Shown: positions 17,654-27,142, counted from the stretch's first letter. The stretch is 64,000 nt of DNA from Terriglobia bacterium (GCA_009841225.1 VXMF01000012.1:62001-126000), one strand, 5' to 3'. Made by a program: numbers and translations. The notes: generated from the sequence alone by a model not told the origin.

Positions 17654-19675
17654 TCAAGGCAGCGCGAACGCCCAAAACCCCATTCCGGAAGCGATGGCGA
17701 CAAACTGCCTGCCTCCGACCATGAACGTCATCGGCGATGCCTTCCAGTCCTGATTGGCTTGGAAGTGCCACAGGGGCTCTCCGGTCTCGGCGTCAAGGGC
17801 GGCGAATGCGCCACTGTCCTCCCCGAAGAACACCAACCCGCCGGTGGTGGAAAGGACGCCCGAATAGGTCGTAGAGGCCCCGGTCTGGGGGTAGTTCCAG
17901 ACGGTCTCGCCAGTCTGAATGTCCAGCGCCCGAATATGGCGCCGGTTGGGAGACCCATCCGCGAGGCGGAACGTCCCACCCAGCCACGACTGCCCGCGCT
18001 GCCACGGCGTGTCGCCCTTGATATAGAGCATGCAGGACTCGTGGACCATCATGTAGAACAGCTTGGTCACCGGACTGTAGGCCGACGCCCACCAGTTGGT
18101 AGCGCCGCGGATCGCCGGGCAGACCGCGCTGCCCTCCACCGTGGGGTCACTTCCCGGACGGACGATAGGGCGACCGTTTTCGTCCAAGCCCTCCGCCCAG
18201 GTCTGCTCGATAAATGGCTCGCCCAGCAAGAACTCTCCTGTGACTCGATCCAGAACGTATAGGAATCCGTTGCGGTTGGCCTGTACAAGCAGCTTGCGCG
18301 GCTCGCTTCGGAATTCCTCGTCAACCAGCAGCAATGGCTCTTGAGCGTCCCAATCGTGGGTGTCGTGGGGAGTGAACTGGAAGTACCACAGCAGCTCCCC
18401 GGTCTCCGGTGTCAGGGCAAGCACAGAGTTTGTGTACAAGTTGTCGCCGGGCCTGCGGTCGCCGTTGAGATCCGGGCAGGGGTTGCCTGTCGGCCAATAG
18501 AGGATATTGAGCTCGGGATCGTAGCTGCCGGTCAGCCAAGTGGCCCCGCAGCCCTTCTCGAGCACCTCGGGATCGCCCCATGTCTCGGATCCCGGCTCGC
18601 CGGGCGCGGGGATGGTCCAGAAGCGCCAGGCCCGTTCTCCGGTGGCGGCATAGTAGGCGTCCAGAAAGCCCCGCAGGCCGGTGTCGCCCCCGGAGATGCC
18701 GAAGAACACCAACTCTCCGACTGCCAACGGTGCCGCGATCGCCCTATAGTGGTCATGGGAATCGGCCATCTCAACGTCCCAGACAAGCTCTCCTGTCCAG
18801 CGGTTTAGAGCGATGGCGTGGGCGTGGTCGGTCACGGTGAAGAGAAGGTCGCCGCGGATCGCCACCCCGCGGTTTAGGCCGATGGCAGCGTCTCCCACCA
18901 ATCCGGGGTTGCGGGGCTGCTTGTACTCCCAGATCTGTCGGCCCGTCGCCGCGTCCAGAGCAAAAACTTGGTTCACGCCGGTGATATACATGACGCCATC
19001 GATCACGATCGGCGTGCCCTCGATCATGCGCTGACCGGGCACGGGGAAGAACCATTCGGCCGCCAGGCGGCTGACATTGCCACGATTGATCTGATCCAGC
19101 TGGCTATGGCGATTGGCCGCATTGTTGCCGTGATACGTCGGCCAATCGACGTTCGGCTCAACAGCTGCCGGCACGTATTTCTCACCGCTGCGTCGCAGGA
19201 GGTGAATCCGCCCATCGGAGGTGCGGATCTGAGCGTCGAATCCGCTTTGGTTGAGCAGCTCGCCGCGCAGCATTGTTCCATCGGCGAGTTCAAACTGCTC
19301 TTCTTGGCTGTCGCTCGGCGCGTCTTCGGCCGGTAGCAGCGTGGCGAGAAATCCGACCAGCTGGTCAATCTGCTCGTCTGGGAACGCGAACGCTGGCATG
19401 CCCTTGTCGGGAACTCCGACGCGCAGGAACTGCGCTACTTCACTTGGTTCGCGGGCCCTGACGAACTCGAGGATGCTGGGCCCGCGATTGGTGCCCTTGC
19501 CGTCGCCCGCGTGGCACAGTACGCAGTTGTTGATGAAGACATCCGATCCAGTGCTGGTTGGCTGCTGACCGGCGGAACTGTGCCTAAGCGCGAGCAGGCA
19601 GAGGGCGATGAAGGCCACTCGCCGCAAGTCGCCGCAGATGGAGAACCGTTGGCTCGCAGTGACAGAGAGAGGCAT
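17654..19675 (-). CDS. Cytochrome c-PQQ-dependent dehydrogenase fusion
   Basis: Periplasmic quinoprotein dehydrogenase of 673 aa, probably oxidising an alcohol or sugar and passing electrons to its own heme. A signal peptide (to about 36) is followed by a class I cytochrome c with CVLCH (51-55) and likely Met ligand in GMPAFAF. A linker leads to an eight-bladed PQQ propeller opening WPTYHGNNAANRHSQL. Active-site segments include YWPTGNPCPD, RPGDNLYTNS and TPHDTHDWD. The last has Asp-x-Asp, where the second Asp marks lanthanide-type enzymes. AGGAGGA lies about 10 nt before ATG 19675. The domain order matches the second copy at 61090-63480, which has two hemes. Confidence 0.93.
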   Translation of the reverse strand: MPLSVTASQRFSICGDLRRVAFIALCLLALRHSSAGQQPTSTGSDVFINNCVLCHAGDGKGTNRGPSILEFVRAREPSEVAQFLRVGVPDKGMPAFAFPDEQIDQLVGFLATLLPAEDAPSDSQEEQFELADGTMLRGELLNQSGFDAQIRTSDGRIHLLRRSGEKYVPAAVEPNVDWPTYHGNNAANRHSQLDQINRGNVSRLAAEWFFPVPGQRMIEGTPIVIDGVMYITGVNQVFALDAATGRQIWEYKQPRNPGLVGDAAIGLNRGVAIRGDLLFTVTDHAHAIALNRWTGELVWDVEMADSHDHYRAIAAPLAVGELVFFGISGGDTGLRGFLDAYYAATGERAWRFWTIPAPGEPGSETWGDPEVLEKGCGATWLTGSYDPELNILYWPTGNPCPDLNGDRRPGDNLYTNSVLALTPETGELLWYFQFTPHDTHDWDAQEPLLLVDEEFRSEPRKLLVQANRNGFLYVLDRVTGEFLLGEPFIEQTWAEGLDENGRPIVRPGSDPTVEGSAVCPAIRGATNWWASAYSPVTKLFYMMVHESCMLYIKGDTPWQRGQSWLGGTFRLADGSPNRRHIRALDIQTGETVWNYPQTGASTTYSGVLSTTGGLVFFGEDSGAFAALDAETGEPLWHFQANQDWKASPMTFMVGGRQFVAIASGMGFWAFALP

Positions 19676-19876
19676 GCGGGAGCGGTCCTCCTAGCATACG
19701 AACCGATTTCGGCCTTGCCTCGAGCCAGCCGCGCAGGGCGTCGTAGCACCGTGGCACTCGGCCCATGTCAAAGCCATCCGAAGACTCGGTCTATGCTCAG
19801 TCACGCACTGCACGTGCGGCACAAACACTACACTGGGCGGAGACAGTGCCGGCGCCAGTCGCTGGCGTCGGGACGA

Positions 19877-21427
19877 ATGTCTCACGACACTGGGGATTCT
19901 GAAGTGGACGCCCGTTCACGCAGCTGTCGAATCGCGCTCGTCGCCGCGGGCATATTGGGCGCGGCGGGCGCTCTGTCCTGCAGTCCCGCCAGCCGCGACC
20001 GAGCCGAATCGGACATCTCGCCACGCCGGCACCTTTTGCTCGATTCCCGCATTGTCGAGTCTGTGTCAAACGCCCGGCTGGGCATCGGCTCGGTCAGCAA
20101 GCACGCGCAGAATCCGCTGCTGCGAGAGGACAAGCCGTGGGAGCCCCGATTCGACAACGTCTATGCCAATGTGATCTACGACGAGCAGGAAGAGGTCTAC
20201 AAGTGTTGGTACAGCCCGTTCATTGTCGACGAGCGGACGACATCCACCCCGATCGACGAGCGCACGCCAGAGCGTCACCGCTACATGTCGGTCACGCCGC
20301 GGTCCCGGGAAATGGGCGTCTGCTATGCGGTCTCCAAGGACGGCATTGAGTGGAGCAAGCCCGAACTGGGCTTGGTGGAATTCGATGGAAGCACCGCGAA
20401 CAACGTTGTCATGCGCGGCGAAGACATGCGCGGCATGTTCTATGGCCCGCACGGGGCCGGTGTTATCAAGGACATGCGGGAACCGGACCCAGCGCGCAGG
20501 TACAAGATGTTCTTTCGCGCGCAGGAGATGGCCGTGGCGTTCTCGGCCGATGGCGTCCATTGGAGTGCGCCAGTCCTAGCTCCCCAGATCGAGGCACCCG
20601 GAGATACCCACAACATTGCGTTTTGGGATCCGCGATTGAGCAAGTACGTCGGATTCACACGCTTGAAGTACGGTCGCCCCTCCGTGCGCCAGGTGGCCAG
20701 AACGGAATCAGCCGACTTCCTGAACTGGACGAAGGCCGAGGTTGTCTTGGAGGGTGTGGACAGGCGACTGCAAACCCACGATATGGTCGTCTTCCCTGCG
20801 GCCGGTGTGTACATCGGCTTGCTCGGCATGATGGAGTTCCCGGATGCTGACGACAATGCCAGCACCAAGCAGCACATCGAGTTGGCGTGGAGCCCGGACA
20901 GCAGGCAGTGGCATCGCATCGAGCCCGGAAGGGCATTCATCGATCACTCTGGCGCCATGGAGATCAAGTACGGCCGGACGCCATACGACTGGGGCAACCT
21001 CTTCGCTTCCGCACCGATCTTCCATTCGGACGAGACACGGATCTACTACGGTTCGAGCGATTGGTATTTCTTCGATTGGAGGAAAGGCTACCTCGCCCTG
21101 GCCACAATGCGCCCCGATGGCTGGGCGGGATATGAACCGATCGAGCGAACCGAGCAGGCGTCCGTCACAACGGTTCCGCTGCCCTGGGGCGGCAGAATGC
21201 TCAGGCTCACGGCGGATATCGGCCCGAATGGATCTGTCATGGTGACAGCCCTTCACGCTTCGAGCTCTGCCAAGGCGGAAAGTGCGCCCATCCTCGAAAC
21301 AGTCACCGATGGCGAGGTGCCGGGCCTAGACGACTTCACGAACGAGATCAAGTCCGGCGAGTCGATGAGGCTTCGATTCGACCTGCGAGACGCCAAGCTC
21401 TACTCGTTCCGCTTCGCGGAAGATTGA
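19877..21427 (+). CDS. GH43/GH32-like five-bladed propeller lipoprotein
   Basis: 516 aa from ATG 19877. The open frame extends to 19511 but that part overlaps the preceding minus-strand gene antisense and has no signal. The N-terminus is a lipoprotein-like leader ending GALSC. The body shows repeated propeller strands of the kind found in exported GH32/GH43 glycosidases: LLLDSRIVES; VYANVIYDEQEEVYKCWYSPF; AVSKDGIEWSKPELG; YKMFFRAQEMAVAFSADGVHWSAP; and HNIAFWDPRLSKYVGFTR. The 'SKDG-x-x-W' and 'SADG-x-x-W' repeats are typical. No certain catalytic triad was identified, so it may bind or hydrolyse a glycan. Confidence 0.75.
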   Translation: MSHDTGDSEVDARSRSCRIALVAAGILGAAGALSCSPASRDRAESDISPRRHLLLDSRIVESVSNARLGIGSVSKHAQNPLLREDKPWEPRFDNVYANVIYDEQEEVYKCWYSPFIVDERTTSTPIDERTPERHRYMSVTPRSREMGVCYAVSKDGIEWSKPELGLVEFDGSTANNVVMRGEDMRGMFYGPHGAGVIKDMREPDPARRYKMFFRAQEMAVAFSADGVHWSAPVLAPQIEAPGDTHNIAFWDPRLSKYVGFTRLKYGRPSVRQVARTESADFLNWTKAEVVLEGVDRRLQTHDMVVFPAAGVYIGLLGMMEFPDADDNASTKQHIELAWSPDSRQWHRIEPGRAFIDHSGAMEIKYGRTPYDWGNLFASAPIFHSDETRIYYGSSDWYFFDWRKGYLALATMRPDGWAGYEPIERTEQASVTTVPLPWGGRMLRLTADIGPNGSVMVTALHASSSAKAESAPILETVTDGEVPGLDDFTNEIKSGESMRLRFDLRDAKLYSFRFAED

Positions 21428-21752
21428 TCGCAAGGACGGGTTTCAGCACCCCGTCGGGGGACGGGTGCCCGATTCTCTGCCCGGGGGCGCCGGCCGCGGG
21501 CTGCGCGAGGTGGGCCTTCGGACGGCCCGTGATGCTCGCCGCGCGACCGACAGTGCTGGCTCTGCGGAGATGCCTGATTGACCGGACGGAGTCACGGCGT
21601 TGGCCGATGGCGGGGTGACGCGATGCGGCTGGAGGTGCGACGTGGTGTGCGGCAAGCTTGTGCCCGTTCGTTTGCAAGGTTTCAAGCAATCGTGGTCCGC
21701 ATTCTGACCGTTCCTGGTCGATTCATCGACACCGGAACTGGGAGCAAGCGGG
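21428..21752. other. Intergenic region, no recognised gene
   Basis: About 325 bp of very G+C-rich sequence between two convergent genes. A short hairpin GGGCC/GGCCC (21512-21528) lies about 85 nt after the propeller gene and lacks a T-run. Small open frames here resemble nothing. Confidence 0.5.
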
Positions 21753-22046
21753 CTAGGCTTGGCGGAGTTCCAACTCGAGGCGCATCCCAACAGCCTCTGC
21801 GGCGCGCTTGAGAGTATGGAGCGTGACCCCTTCGTTCTGAGGATCCAGCAATCGGTCTAGCTGCGAGCGACTAGTCTGCATTCGCTTTGCCATCCTTGCT
21901 TTGGAAAGGTTTTGCGCCGCCATGGCCTCGTGCAGCTTATAGGCGAGAACCGACTTGATGGCATCGTTCTTGATGTCTTCGTAAGCATCCTCTTCCCGGA
22001 GCAAGCTCTCAAGTGTGGACCCAGCGTGCGGATTGTTCCTATCCAT
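21753..22046 (-). CDS. XRE/HTH antitoxin of a Gp49-type module
   Basis: 97 aa with a helix-turn-helix in the second half: AMAAQNLSKARMAKRMQTS, then SQLDRLLDP and VTLHTLKRAAEAVGMRLELEL. This is the HigA/XRE antitoxin pattern. An N-terminal acidic segment (LESLLREEDAYEDIKNDA) precedes it. It follows the toxin gene with an 8-nt overlap (22039-22046). The order toxin then antitoxin is that of higBA-like modules. It probably binds the inverted repeat at 22410-22427. Confidence 0.87.
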   Translation of the reverse strand: MDRNNPHAGSTLESLLREEDAYEDIKNDAIKSVLAYKLHEAMAAQNLSKARMAKRMQTSRSQLDRLLDPQNEGVTLHTLKRAAEAVGMRLELELRQA

Positions 22047-22437
22047 GACGTCCGTACTCCTTCATGCGCCTTACGGCAAGCTTCAATTCCTTCTCAGGCG
22101 TGGACTGAGCCTTCTTGATGAATCCGTGCAAGAGGACCATGTTCTTCCCCGACACTCCAAACAACACTCGTGCGATGCGCCTGCCGGTCAGATTGCTCCG
22201 CACCTCGAACAAGCCCGGAAAGCCGGTCATGGATCCACACAGCGGCGGGCCGCACGGCCAGCCGAATTCGACTCTCATCAGATCGTGCCCAATCACTCTG
22301 CGATCCTCGCGAGGCATAGCCGCGAGCCATTCGCGCACTGGCTCCCGGCCTCCCGCCAGCCGATAGAACCGAGCAACTATGATCTTCTCGGGTCCTGCCA
22401 CCCACCATATGTACCATAATCGGTACATTTTTTGCAA
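22039..22437 (-). CDS. RelE/ParE-superfamily Gp49-like toxin (HigB type)
   Basis: Phage-derived Gp49-like/DUF891 toxin, up to 132 aa. Core segments are VREWLAAMPREDRRVIGHDL, GPPLCGSMTGFPGLFEVRS and the C-terminal VLLHGFIKKAQSTPEKEL with AVRRMKEY, all typical of HigB-like ribonucleases. Start choices are TTG 22437, ATG 22428 or GTG 22401. The last leaves the inverted repeat TGTACC/GGTACA upstream of the coding region, which suits an operator and the usual size of the family. The open frame end is fixed at 22039. Confidence 0.85.
   Translation of the reverse strand: MQKMYRLWYIWWVAGPEKIIVARFYRLAGGREPVREWLAAMPREDRRVIGHDLMRVEFGWPCGPPLCGSMTGFPGLFEVRSNLTGRRIARVLFGVSGKNMVLLHGFIKKAQSTPEKELKLAVRRMKEYGRHG
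22410..22427. promoter_or_regulatory. Inverted repeat TGTACC-N6-GGTACA, candidate operator
   Basis: Perfect 6-bp inverted repeat with a 6-nt spacer (22410-22415 and 22422-22427) at the 5' end of the toxin gene. If translation starts at GTG 22401, it lies in the promoter region where the XRE antitoxin would bind. TTGCAA at 22432-22437 on the minus strand could be part of the promoter. Confidence 0.45.
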
Positions 22438-22880
22438 GATCCATAGGGATCAATAGCCGTCCGGGTTTCGGAGGGACACCAAGAAAGGTGTTGAGCATCG
22501 GTTCACAGGGCCTCGCGTGAAGCATCCCTGTGCAGCTGACCTGGGTGCTGTGATGGCCGATTGTACGGAATTCTCAATGGGTCTACGCATTTCGGAAGCA
22601 GCTGTTCGTGAAGTAGACCCGCAGCCGCTTAGTTTTCTTTGCCTCTGTTGGCCGCTACCTCGCTGGATCCTCGCACCGCTTCAATCGGCGCTGCAAACTG
22701 GCCGATCTCGAACTGTACCTCAACAACGTGGCTGTGCCTGCCCCTTCGCTGCTGCGTGACCGGGAACAACTCTGTGCCGCCACGCTTGCGCCGACTTCCG
22801 AGTCCGCCATTCAGGCGTTAAGATGGAGTCGCAGGAGTCGGTCTTGGTAGCGGGCACCCCAGGGCGACTGATCTCGACAG
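22438..22880. other. Intergenic region with an 8-bp inverted repeat
   Basis: About 440 bp upstream of the first PSD1 gene. The only distinct structure is GGGTCTAC (22579-22586) paired with GTAGACCC (22613-22620), an 8-bp perfect stem with a 26-nt loop. No convincing gene was seen on either strand. Confidence 0.5.
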
Positions 22881-25547
22881 ATGACACGTAACATTGAGCG
22901 CTCGATCCTGCAACAGTTCTGCCGTGCGCCCGTGCGCTGCGTTGGGGCTGGGCTGGCTCTGGTCGTGCTGGCCTCGGCGGCTCCGTCTGCGGAAGATCTG
23001 TTTGTCGAGACCATCCAGCCCACGCTGAAGCAGCAGTGCCTTGGCTGCCACGGCGAGGCGAACACATTCGCCAAGCTGGACTTGCGCACGCGCGAAACGG
23101 CCATCAAGGGCGGACAGCGCGGTCCCGCCATCATCAGTGGCGACCCCGCTTCGAGCCTGCTCATCTCGGCCATCGACCATGCTGGCGAGCTGCAAATGCC
23201 TCCCGGAGGGGCTGAGAAGAGGCTCTCCGCCGACGTGCGACTCGCGTTTCGCGAATGGATCCGTTCCGGCGCACCGTACGTGCAGGCCGCGACGGCCTTG
23301 GACTGGGACTTCGACGAGGCCGACCTGTGGGCATTCCGGCCTGTCGAGAAAGTCAAGCTGCCGACAGCTGGAGTGGATCCGGCGCTGGTGCGGACAAGCG
23401 TCGATAGCTTTATCTTGGCGAAACTCGCGGAAGCGAGCGTCGCACCTGCCCCTGCGGCGGACAAGGTCACGCTGATCCGGCGCGTGACATACGATCTGAC
23501 CGGACTGCCTCCGACTCCAGAAGAGGTTGATGCATTCGTCGGTGACGATTCGCCCAATGCCTACAAGGCGCTGGTCGAGCGCCTGCTTGATTCCCCCCGC
23601 TATGGCGAGCGCTGGGGGCGGCACTGGCTCGACGTGACCCGCTACGCCGACACGTCGGGCTACTCCAATGACTTTGAGCGTCCTAACGCGTGGCGCTACC
23701 GCGACTACGTCATCCGCAGCTTCAATAGCGACAAGCCCTATGACCAGTTCGTGCTCGAGCAGGTAGCCGGCGACGAGCTGTTTCCCGACAACCCTGACGC
23801 GATCATCGGCACGGGGTTCCTGCGAAGCGGTCCATGGGAGCACACTGGCATGGCCGTGGCGGCAGTCTCGCGGCAGCTTTTCCTTGACGACGTCACCCAC
23901 CACGTCGGTCAGTCCTTCCTAGGCCTGACGCTGGGCTGTGCCCGCTGTCACGACCACAAGTTCGATCCGATTCCAACGCGGGACTACTACCGCATCCAGG
24001 CCGTTTTCGCCCGCACGGCATTTGCCCGCCGGCCGCTGGACTTCTTGCCCCGCGAGTCCACCACCGGCTTCGGGCTTGGCCGTCGCCCGCTCGAGGCTCG
24101 TATCGCCACCCTCGAGCGCCGTTTGCACGACCTGCACGAGGCTGCCCGCGAGCGCTTGGCCGAGGCCAAGGGAAGAGAGGCGGCCGCCGACGCTGCCAGC
24201 TCAATCCTTCAGCGGTACATGGAAAAGGAAGAGGCCGAGCTGCTCAAGCTGCTCCGCAAGCGGGTCACGATGCACAAACTGTCGGTCTTGAGGTTCGAGC
24301 CTCTGGCCATGACGGTCAGCAACGGCCTAGTGCGGGAGTGGGACGCCGTCGCCTCGCGCAACAGCTACATGCAGCCCGCCGAATACCAAGAAGCTAAGAC
24401 GCATGTGTTGGTTGGCGGCGACATCCAGTCGCCCGCGCAAGAGGTAACGCCCGGTGTGCTGGAAGCGGTGGAGCGCTACGCGGGCTTTCCATCGCCCAAG
24501 ATCCCGGACGGGATAGAAGGCCGGCGCTCGGAGCTGGCGAAGTGGATCGTGAACCCGCGCAATCCCCTCGCCGCCCGGGTCATGGTCAACCGCATCTGGC
24601 AGTACCACTTCGGCCGGGGCCTGGCGGCCAATCCAAACAACTTCGGCAAGATGGGCAAGAAGCCGTCCCACCCCGAACTGCTGGACTGGCTGGCTGGATT
24701 CTTCGTCGATCAGGCATGGAGCGTCAAGGCGGTCCATCGCGTGATCTTGCTCTCGGCTGCCTACCAGCGTGCCAGCGCCCATCCGAACCAGGCCGAGGTG
24801 GACGCCAAGGATCCCGAGAACCTTTACCTGTCGCACTTCTCTCCCAGGCGGCTCGAAGCCGAGGAGCTGCGGGACAGCATCATCTCGGTCGCGGGCGAAT
24901 TGAGCGATATGACCGGCGGTCCCGGCACCTACCCCCAGATCAATGCCGACGTGGCTCTGCAGCCGCGCCACGCGATGGGCTCGCTGCGGCCGATCTACGA
25001 GCCTGAGCCGACACGGCGGCGCCGCAACCGCAGGTCCGTCTACAGCTTCCAGCAGCGCAGCTTGATCGATCCGATGGTCGAAGTGTTCAACGGCGCCAAC
25101 CCAGACCTCACATGCGAGCGCCGCGAGTCCTCGACTGTTCCCACGCAGGCCTTCGCGCTGCTGAATTCCGAACAATCTAGGGACATGGCGCTGATCATGG
25201 GGGAGCGCTTGGCCGAGATTCCGCCAGTTGACCGCATCGACGCCGCATTCCGGCTGGCTTTTGGGCGTCGGGCGGACGACAATGAACTAGCTTGGACGCA
25301 ACAGTTCCTTGAGGAGATGACGGACTACCACGGTCGAAACCCGGCCCAGCCGCGCCGGCCCCCGGACGACGTGGTGCACCAGATCACGAGCGAGCTGACG
25401 GGCGAGAAGTTCGAGTTCGTGCAGCCCGCCTACAGCGGTCCATACGAGCACAATCCGCATCCCAGCGATTCCTCGCCAGAGGCGCGCGCTCTGGCGGATC
25501 TGGCGCTCGCGCTGTTCAATTCCAACGAGTTCGTCTACGTGTATTGA
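22881..25547 (+). CDS. PSD1 and planctomycete cytochrome c domain protein (DUF1549/DUF1553)
   Basis: Exported protein of 888 aa. A signal peptide ends near ASAAPSAE. PSCyt1 follows with the heme site CLGCH (53-57) and a likely Met ligand in LQMPPGG. PSCyt2/DUF1549 covers about 170-380: VDSFILAKL, RRVTYDLTGLPPTPEE, SPRYGERWGRHWLD and a second heme-type motif CARCHDHKFDPI. After a charged coiled-coil segment (LERRLHDLHEAARERLAEAK), PSD1/DUF1553 spans about 550-800 (NPLAARVMVNRIWQYHFGRGL, SPRRLEAEELRDSI, TVPTQAFALLNS). Biochemical function is unknown for the family; it is always linked to DUF1501 genes. It ends 2 bp before the DUF1501 ATG. Confidence 0.93.
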   Translation: MTRNIERSILQQFCRAPVRCVGAGLALVVLASAAPSAEDLFVETIQPTLKQQCLGCHGEANTFAKLDLRTRETAIKGGQRGPAIISGDPASSLLISAIDHAGELQMPPGGAEKRLSADVRLAFREWIRSGAPYVQAATALDWDFDEADLWAFRPVEKVKLPTAGVDPALVRTSVDSFILAKLAEASVAPAPAADKVTLIRRVTYDLTGLPPTPEEVDAFVGDDSPNAYKALVERLLDSPRYGERWGRHWLDVTRYADTSGYSNDFERPNAWRYRDYVIRSFNSDKPYDQFVLEQVAGDELFPDNPDAIIGTGFLRSGPWEHTGMAVAAVSRQLFLDDVTHHVGQSFLGLTLGCARCHDHKFDPIPTRDYYRIQAVFARTAFARRPLDFLPRESTTGFGLGRRPLEARIATLERRLHDLHEAARERLAEAKGREAAADAASSILQRYMEKEEAELLKLLRKRVTMHKLSVLRFEPLAMTVSNGLVREWDAVASRNSYMQPAEYQEAKTHVLVGGDIQSPAQEVTPGVLEAVERYAGFPSPKIPDGIEGRRSELAKWIVNPRNPLAARVMVNRIWQYHFGRGLAANPNNFGKMGKKPSHPELLDWLAGFFVDQAWSVKAVHRVILLSAAYQRASAHPNQAEVDAKDPENLYLSHFSPRRLEAEELRDSIISVAGELSDMTGGPGTYPQINADVALQPRHAMGSLRPIYEPEPTRRRRNRRSVYSFQQRSLIDPMVEVFNGANPDLTCERRESSTVPTQAFALLNSEQSRDMALIMGERLAEIPPVDRIDAAFRLAFGRRADDNELAWTQQFLEEMTDYHGRNPAQPRRPPDDVVHQITSELTGEKFEFVQPAYSGPYEHNPHPSDSSPEARALADLALALFNSNEFVYVY

Positions 25548-25549
25548 AG

Positions 25550-26971
25550 ATGAAACGCCGAATCCTCACCGCCAGCCCCTCCCGGCGCGAGTTCCTGTAC
25601 CACTCCGGCATGGGGCTCGGTGCCATCGCGCTCTCGGGATTGTTGCACCAAGAACGCGCCAGGGCCGGCGAGTTGGCGCCCCGGCGCGGTCACCATGCGG
25701 CCAAGGCAAAGAGCTGCATCTTCTTGCTGATGGAGGGCGGGCCGAGCCACATCGACACATTCGATCCGAAGTCCAAGCTGGTCGACCTCCACATGACGGA
25801 GTTCGTCAAGGAGCGCAACAGGTTCGAGGCGAGCATGAACACGGGCAAGCGCTACTTCGTGCGCAGCCCGTTCGAATTCCGCCGCGCGGGTCAGCTGGGA
25901 ATCGAGATCAACGCCAAGCTGAGCAACTTTGCGGACTGCGTTGACGACGTCTGCTTCTACCGAGGCTTGCAAGCCACTTCGGTGAACCACCCGACAGCCC
26001 TGTACCACCTCAACACCGGCAACCGATTCGGCGGGGATCCCGCGATCGGTTCGTGGGTCACCTACGGACTGGGGACGGAAAACCAGAACCTGCCGGGCTT
26101 CGTCGTGCTGCCGGATCTGGCCTATCCGCAGGGCGGCACCGGGAACTGGTCCAACGGATTCCTGCCCGCGCATTACCAAGGCACGCCGCTGCGCTCGCAG
26201 GGCGCCCCCGTGCTGGACATGAGGCCGCCGGAGTACGTCACGCAGAAACAGCAGGAAACGACGCTTGACTATCTTGGCCGGCTGAACAAGAGGCACATGC
26301 AGCGCCACCCCAGTCACGCAGAACTCGCTGCTCGTATCGAGAGCTACGAGCTAGCGTTCCGGATGCAGGCCGAGATGCCGGAGGCGATCAATCTGGATGC
26401 CGAGCCGCAGGAGACGAAAGCCTTGTACGGCGTCGGTTCGGACGATTCAGAGGTGGACTCGATCGGCAGGCGCTGCCTGCTGGCGCGCCGCCTTGTGGAG
26501 CGCGGCGTGCGCTTCGTGCAGGTGATCGTGTCCGGCTGGGATTCTCACGACTACATCGAAAAGGCGCACGGAACGCGCCTCGATTCGATCGACCGTCCGA
26601 TCGCCGGGCTGCTCAAGGATCTCAAGCGCACGGGCCTGCTCGACGAGACCTTGGTCGTGTGGGCCGGAGAATTCGGGCGCTCTCCGGACAACGGCATCCG
26701 CGGCGGAGGGACCGCTTGGGGACGCGACCACAACGCGCCCGCGATGGCGTTCTGGGTGGCGGGCGGGGACGCTCCGCGCGGCCAGATCGTCGGTGCCACC
26801 GACGAGACCGGGCGGACAGCGGTCGAGGTCGTGCATCCGATCCAGAACATGCACGTGACGCTCTTGCACCTGCTGGGACTGGACGACGCCGAGCTCACCT
26901 ATTTCGCGCAGGGCAGGGACAAGCAGCTCAGCCAGACCGGCGGCGAGCTGATCAGGGAACTGGTGGCGTAG
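25550..26971 (+). CDS. DUF1501 family protein with Tat signal
   Basis: 473 aa from ATG 25550. A TTG two codons upstream also overlaps the PSD1 stop and is less likely. The Tat signal is SRREFLYHSGMGLGAIALSG. The alkaline phosphatase/sulfatase-like core of DUF1501 shows FLLMEGGPSHIDTFDPK, GSWVTYGLGTENQNLPGFVV, ARRLVERGVRFVQVIVSGWDSH, LVVWAGEFGRSP and GRDHN. The Asp/His residues in these motifs are the likely metal ligands of this fold. It is the partner of the PSD1 protein just upstream and is translated from the same transcript. Paralogous to 29819-31195. Confidence 0.92.
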   Translation: MKRRILTASPSRREFLYHSGMGLGAIALSGLLHQERARAGELAPRRGHHAAKAKSCIFLLMEGGPSHIDTFDPKSKLVDLHMTEFVKERNRFEASMNTGKRYFVRSPFEFRRAGQLGIEINAKLSNFADCVDDVCFYRGLQATSVNHPTALYHLNTGNRFGGDPAIGSWVTYGLGTENQNLPGFVVLPDLAYPQGGTGNWSNGFLPAHYQGTPLRSQGAPVLDMRPPEYVTQKQQETTLDYLGRLNKRHMQRHPSHAELAARIESYELAFRMQAEMPEAINLDAEPQETKALYGVGSDDSEVDSIGRRCLLARRLVERGVRFVQVIVSGWDSHDYIEKAHGTRLDSIDRPIAGLLKDLKRTGLLDETLVVWAGEFGRSPDNGIRGGGTAWGRDHNAPAMAFWVAGGDAPRGQIVGATDETGRTAVEVVHPIQNMHVTLLHLLGLDDAELTYFAQGRDKQLSQTGGELIRELVA

Positions 26972-27070
26972 CCGCGCGAATCGCCGCGCCACTGATCGCG
27001 TAGCTGCCCGGCCCTGTACCCGCGTGCAGAATTGATTGCGTCTGACGGTTTAGTGGATCCAATTTCCTGC

Positions 27071-27084
27071 TCCGGACGTCCGGA
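27071..27084. promoter_or_regulatory. 14-bp perfect palindrome upstream of the Oar-like receptor
   Basis: TCCGGACGTCCGGA reads the same on both strands and lies 59-72 bp before the receptor start. It could be a dimeric regulator site. No regulator gene is adjacent. Confidence 0.35.
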
Positions 27085-27142
27085 CGCCGCTGGCTTTTCT
27101 GGAGGCCCTGTTGGATAGCCACCCCGACACCAAACACTGGAA

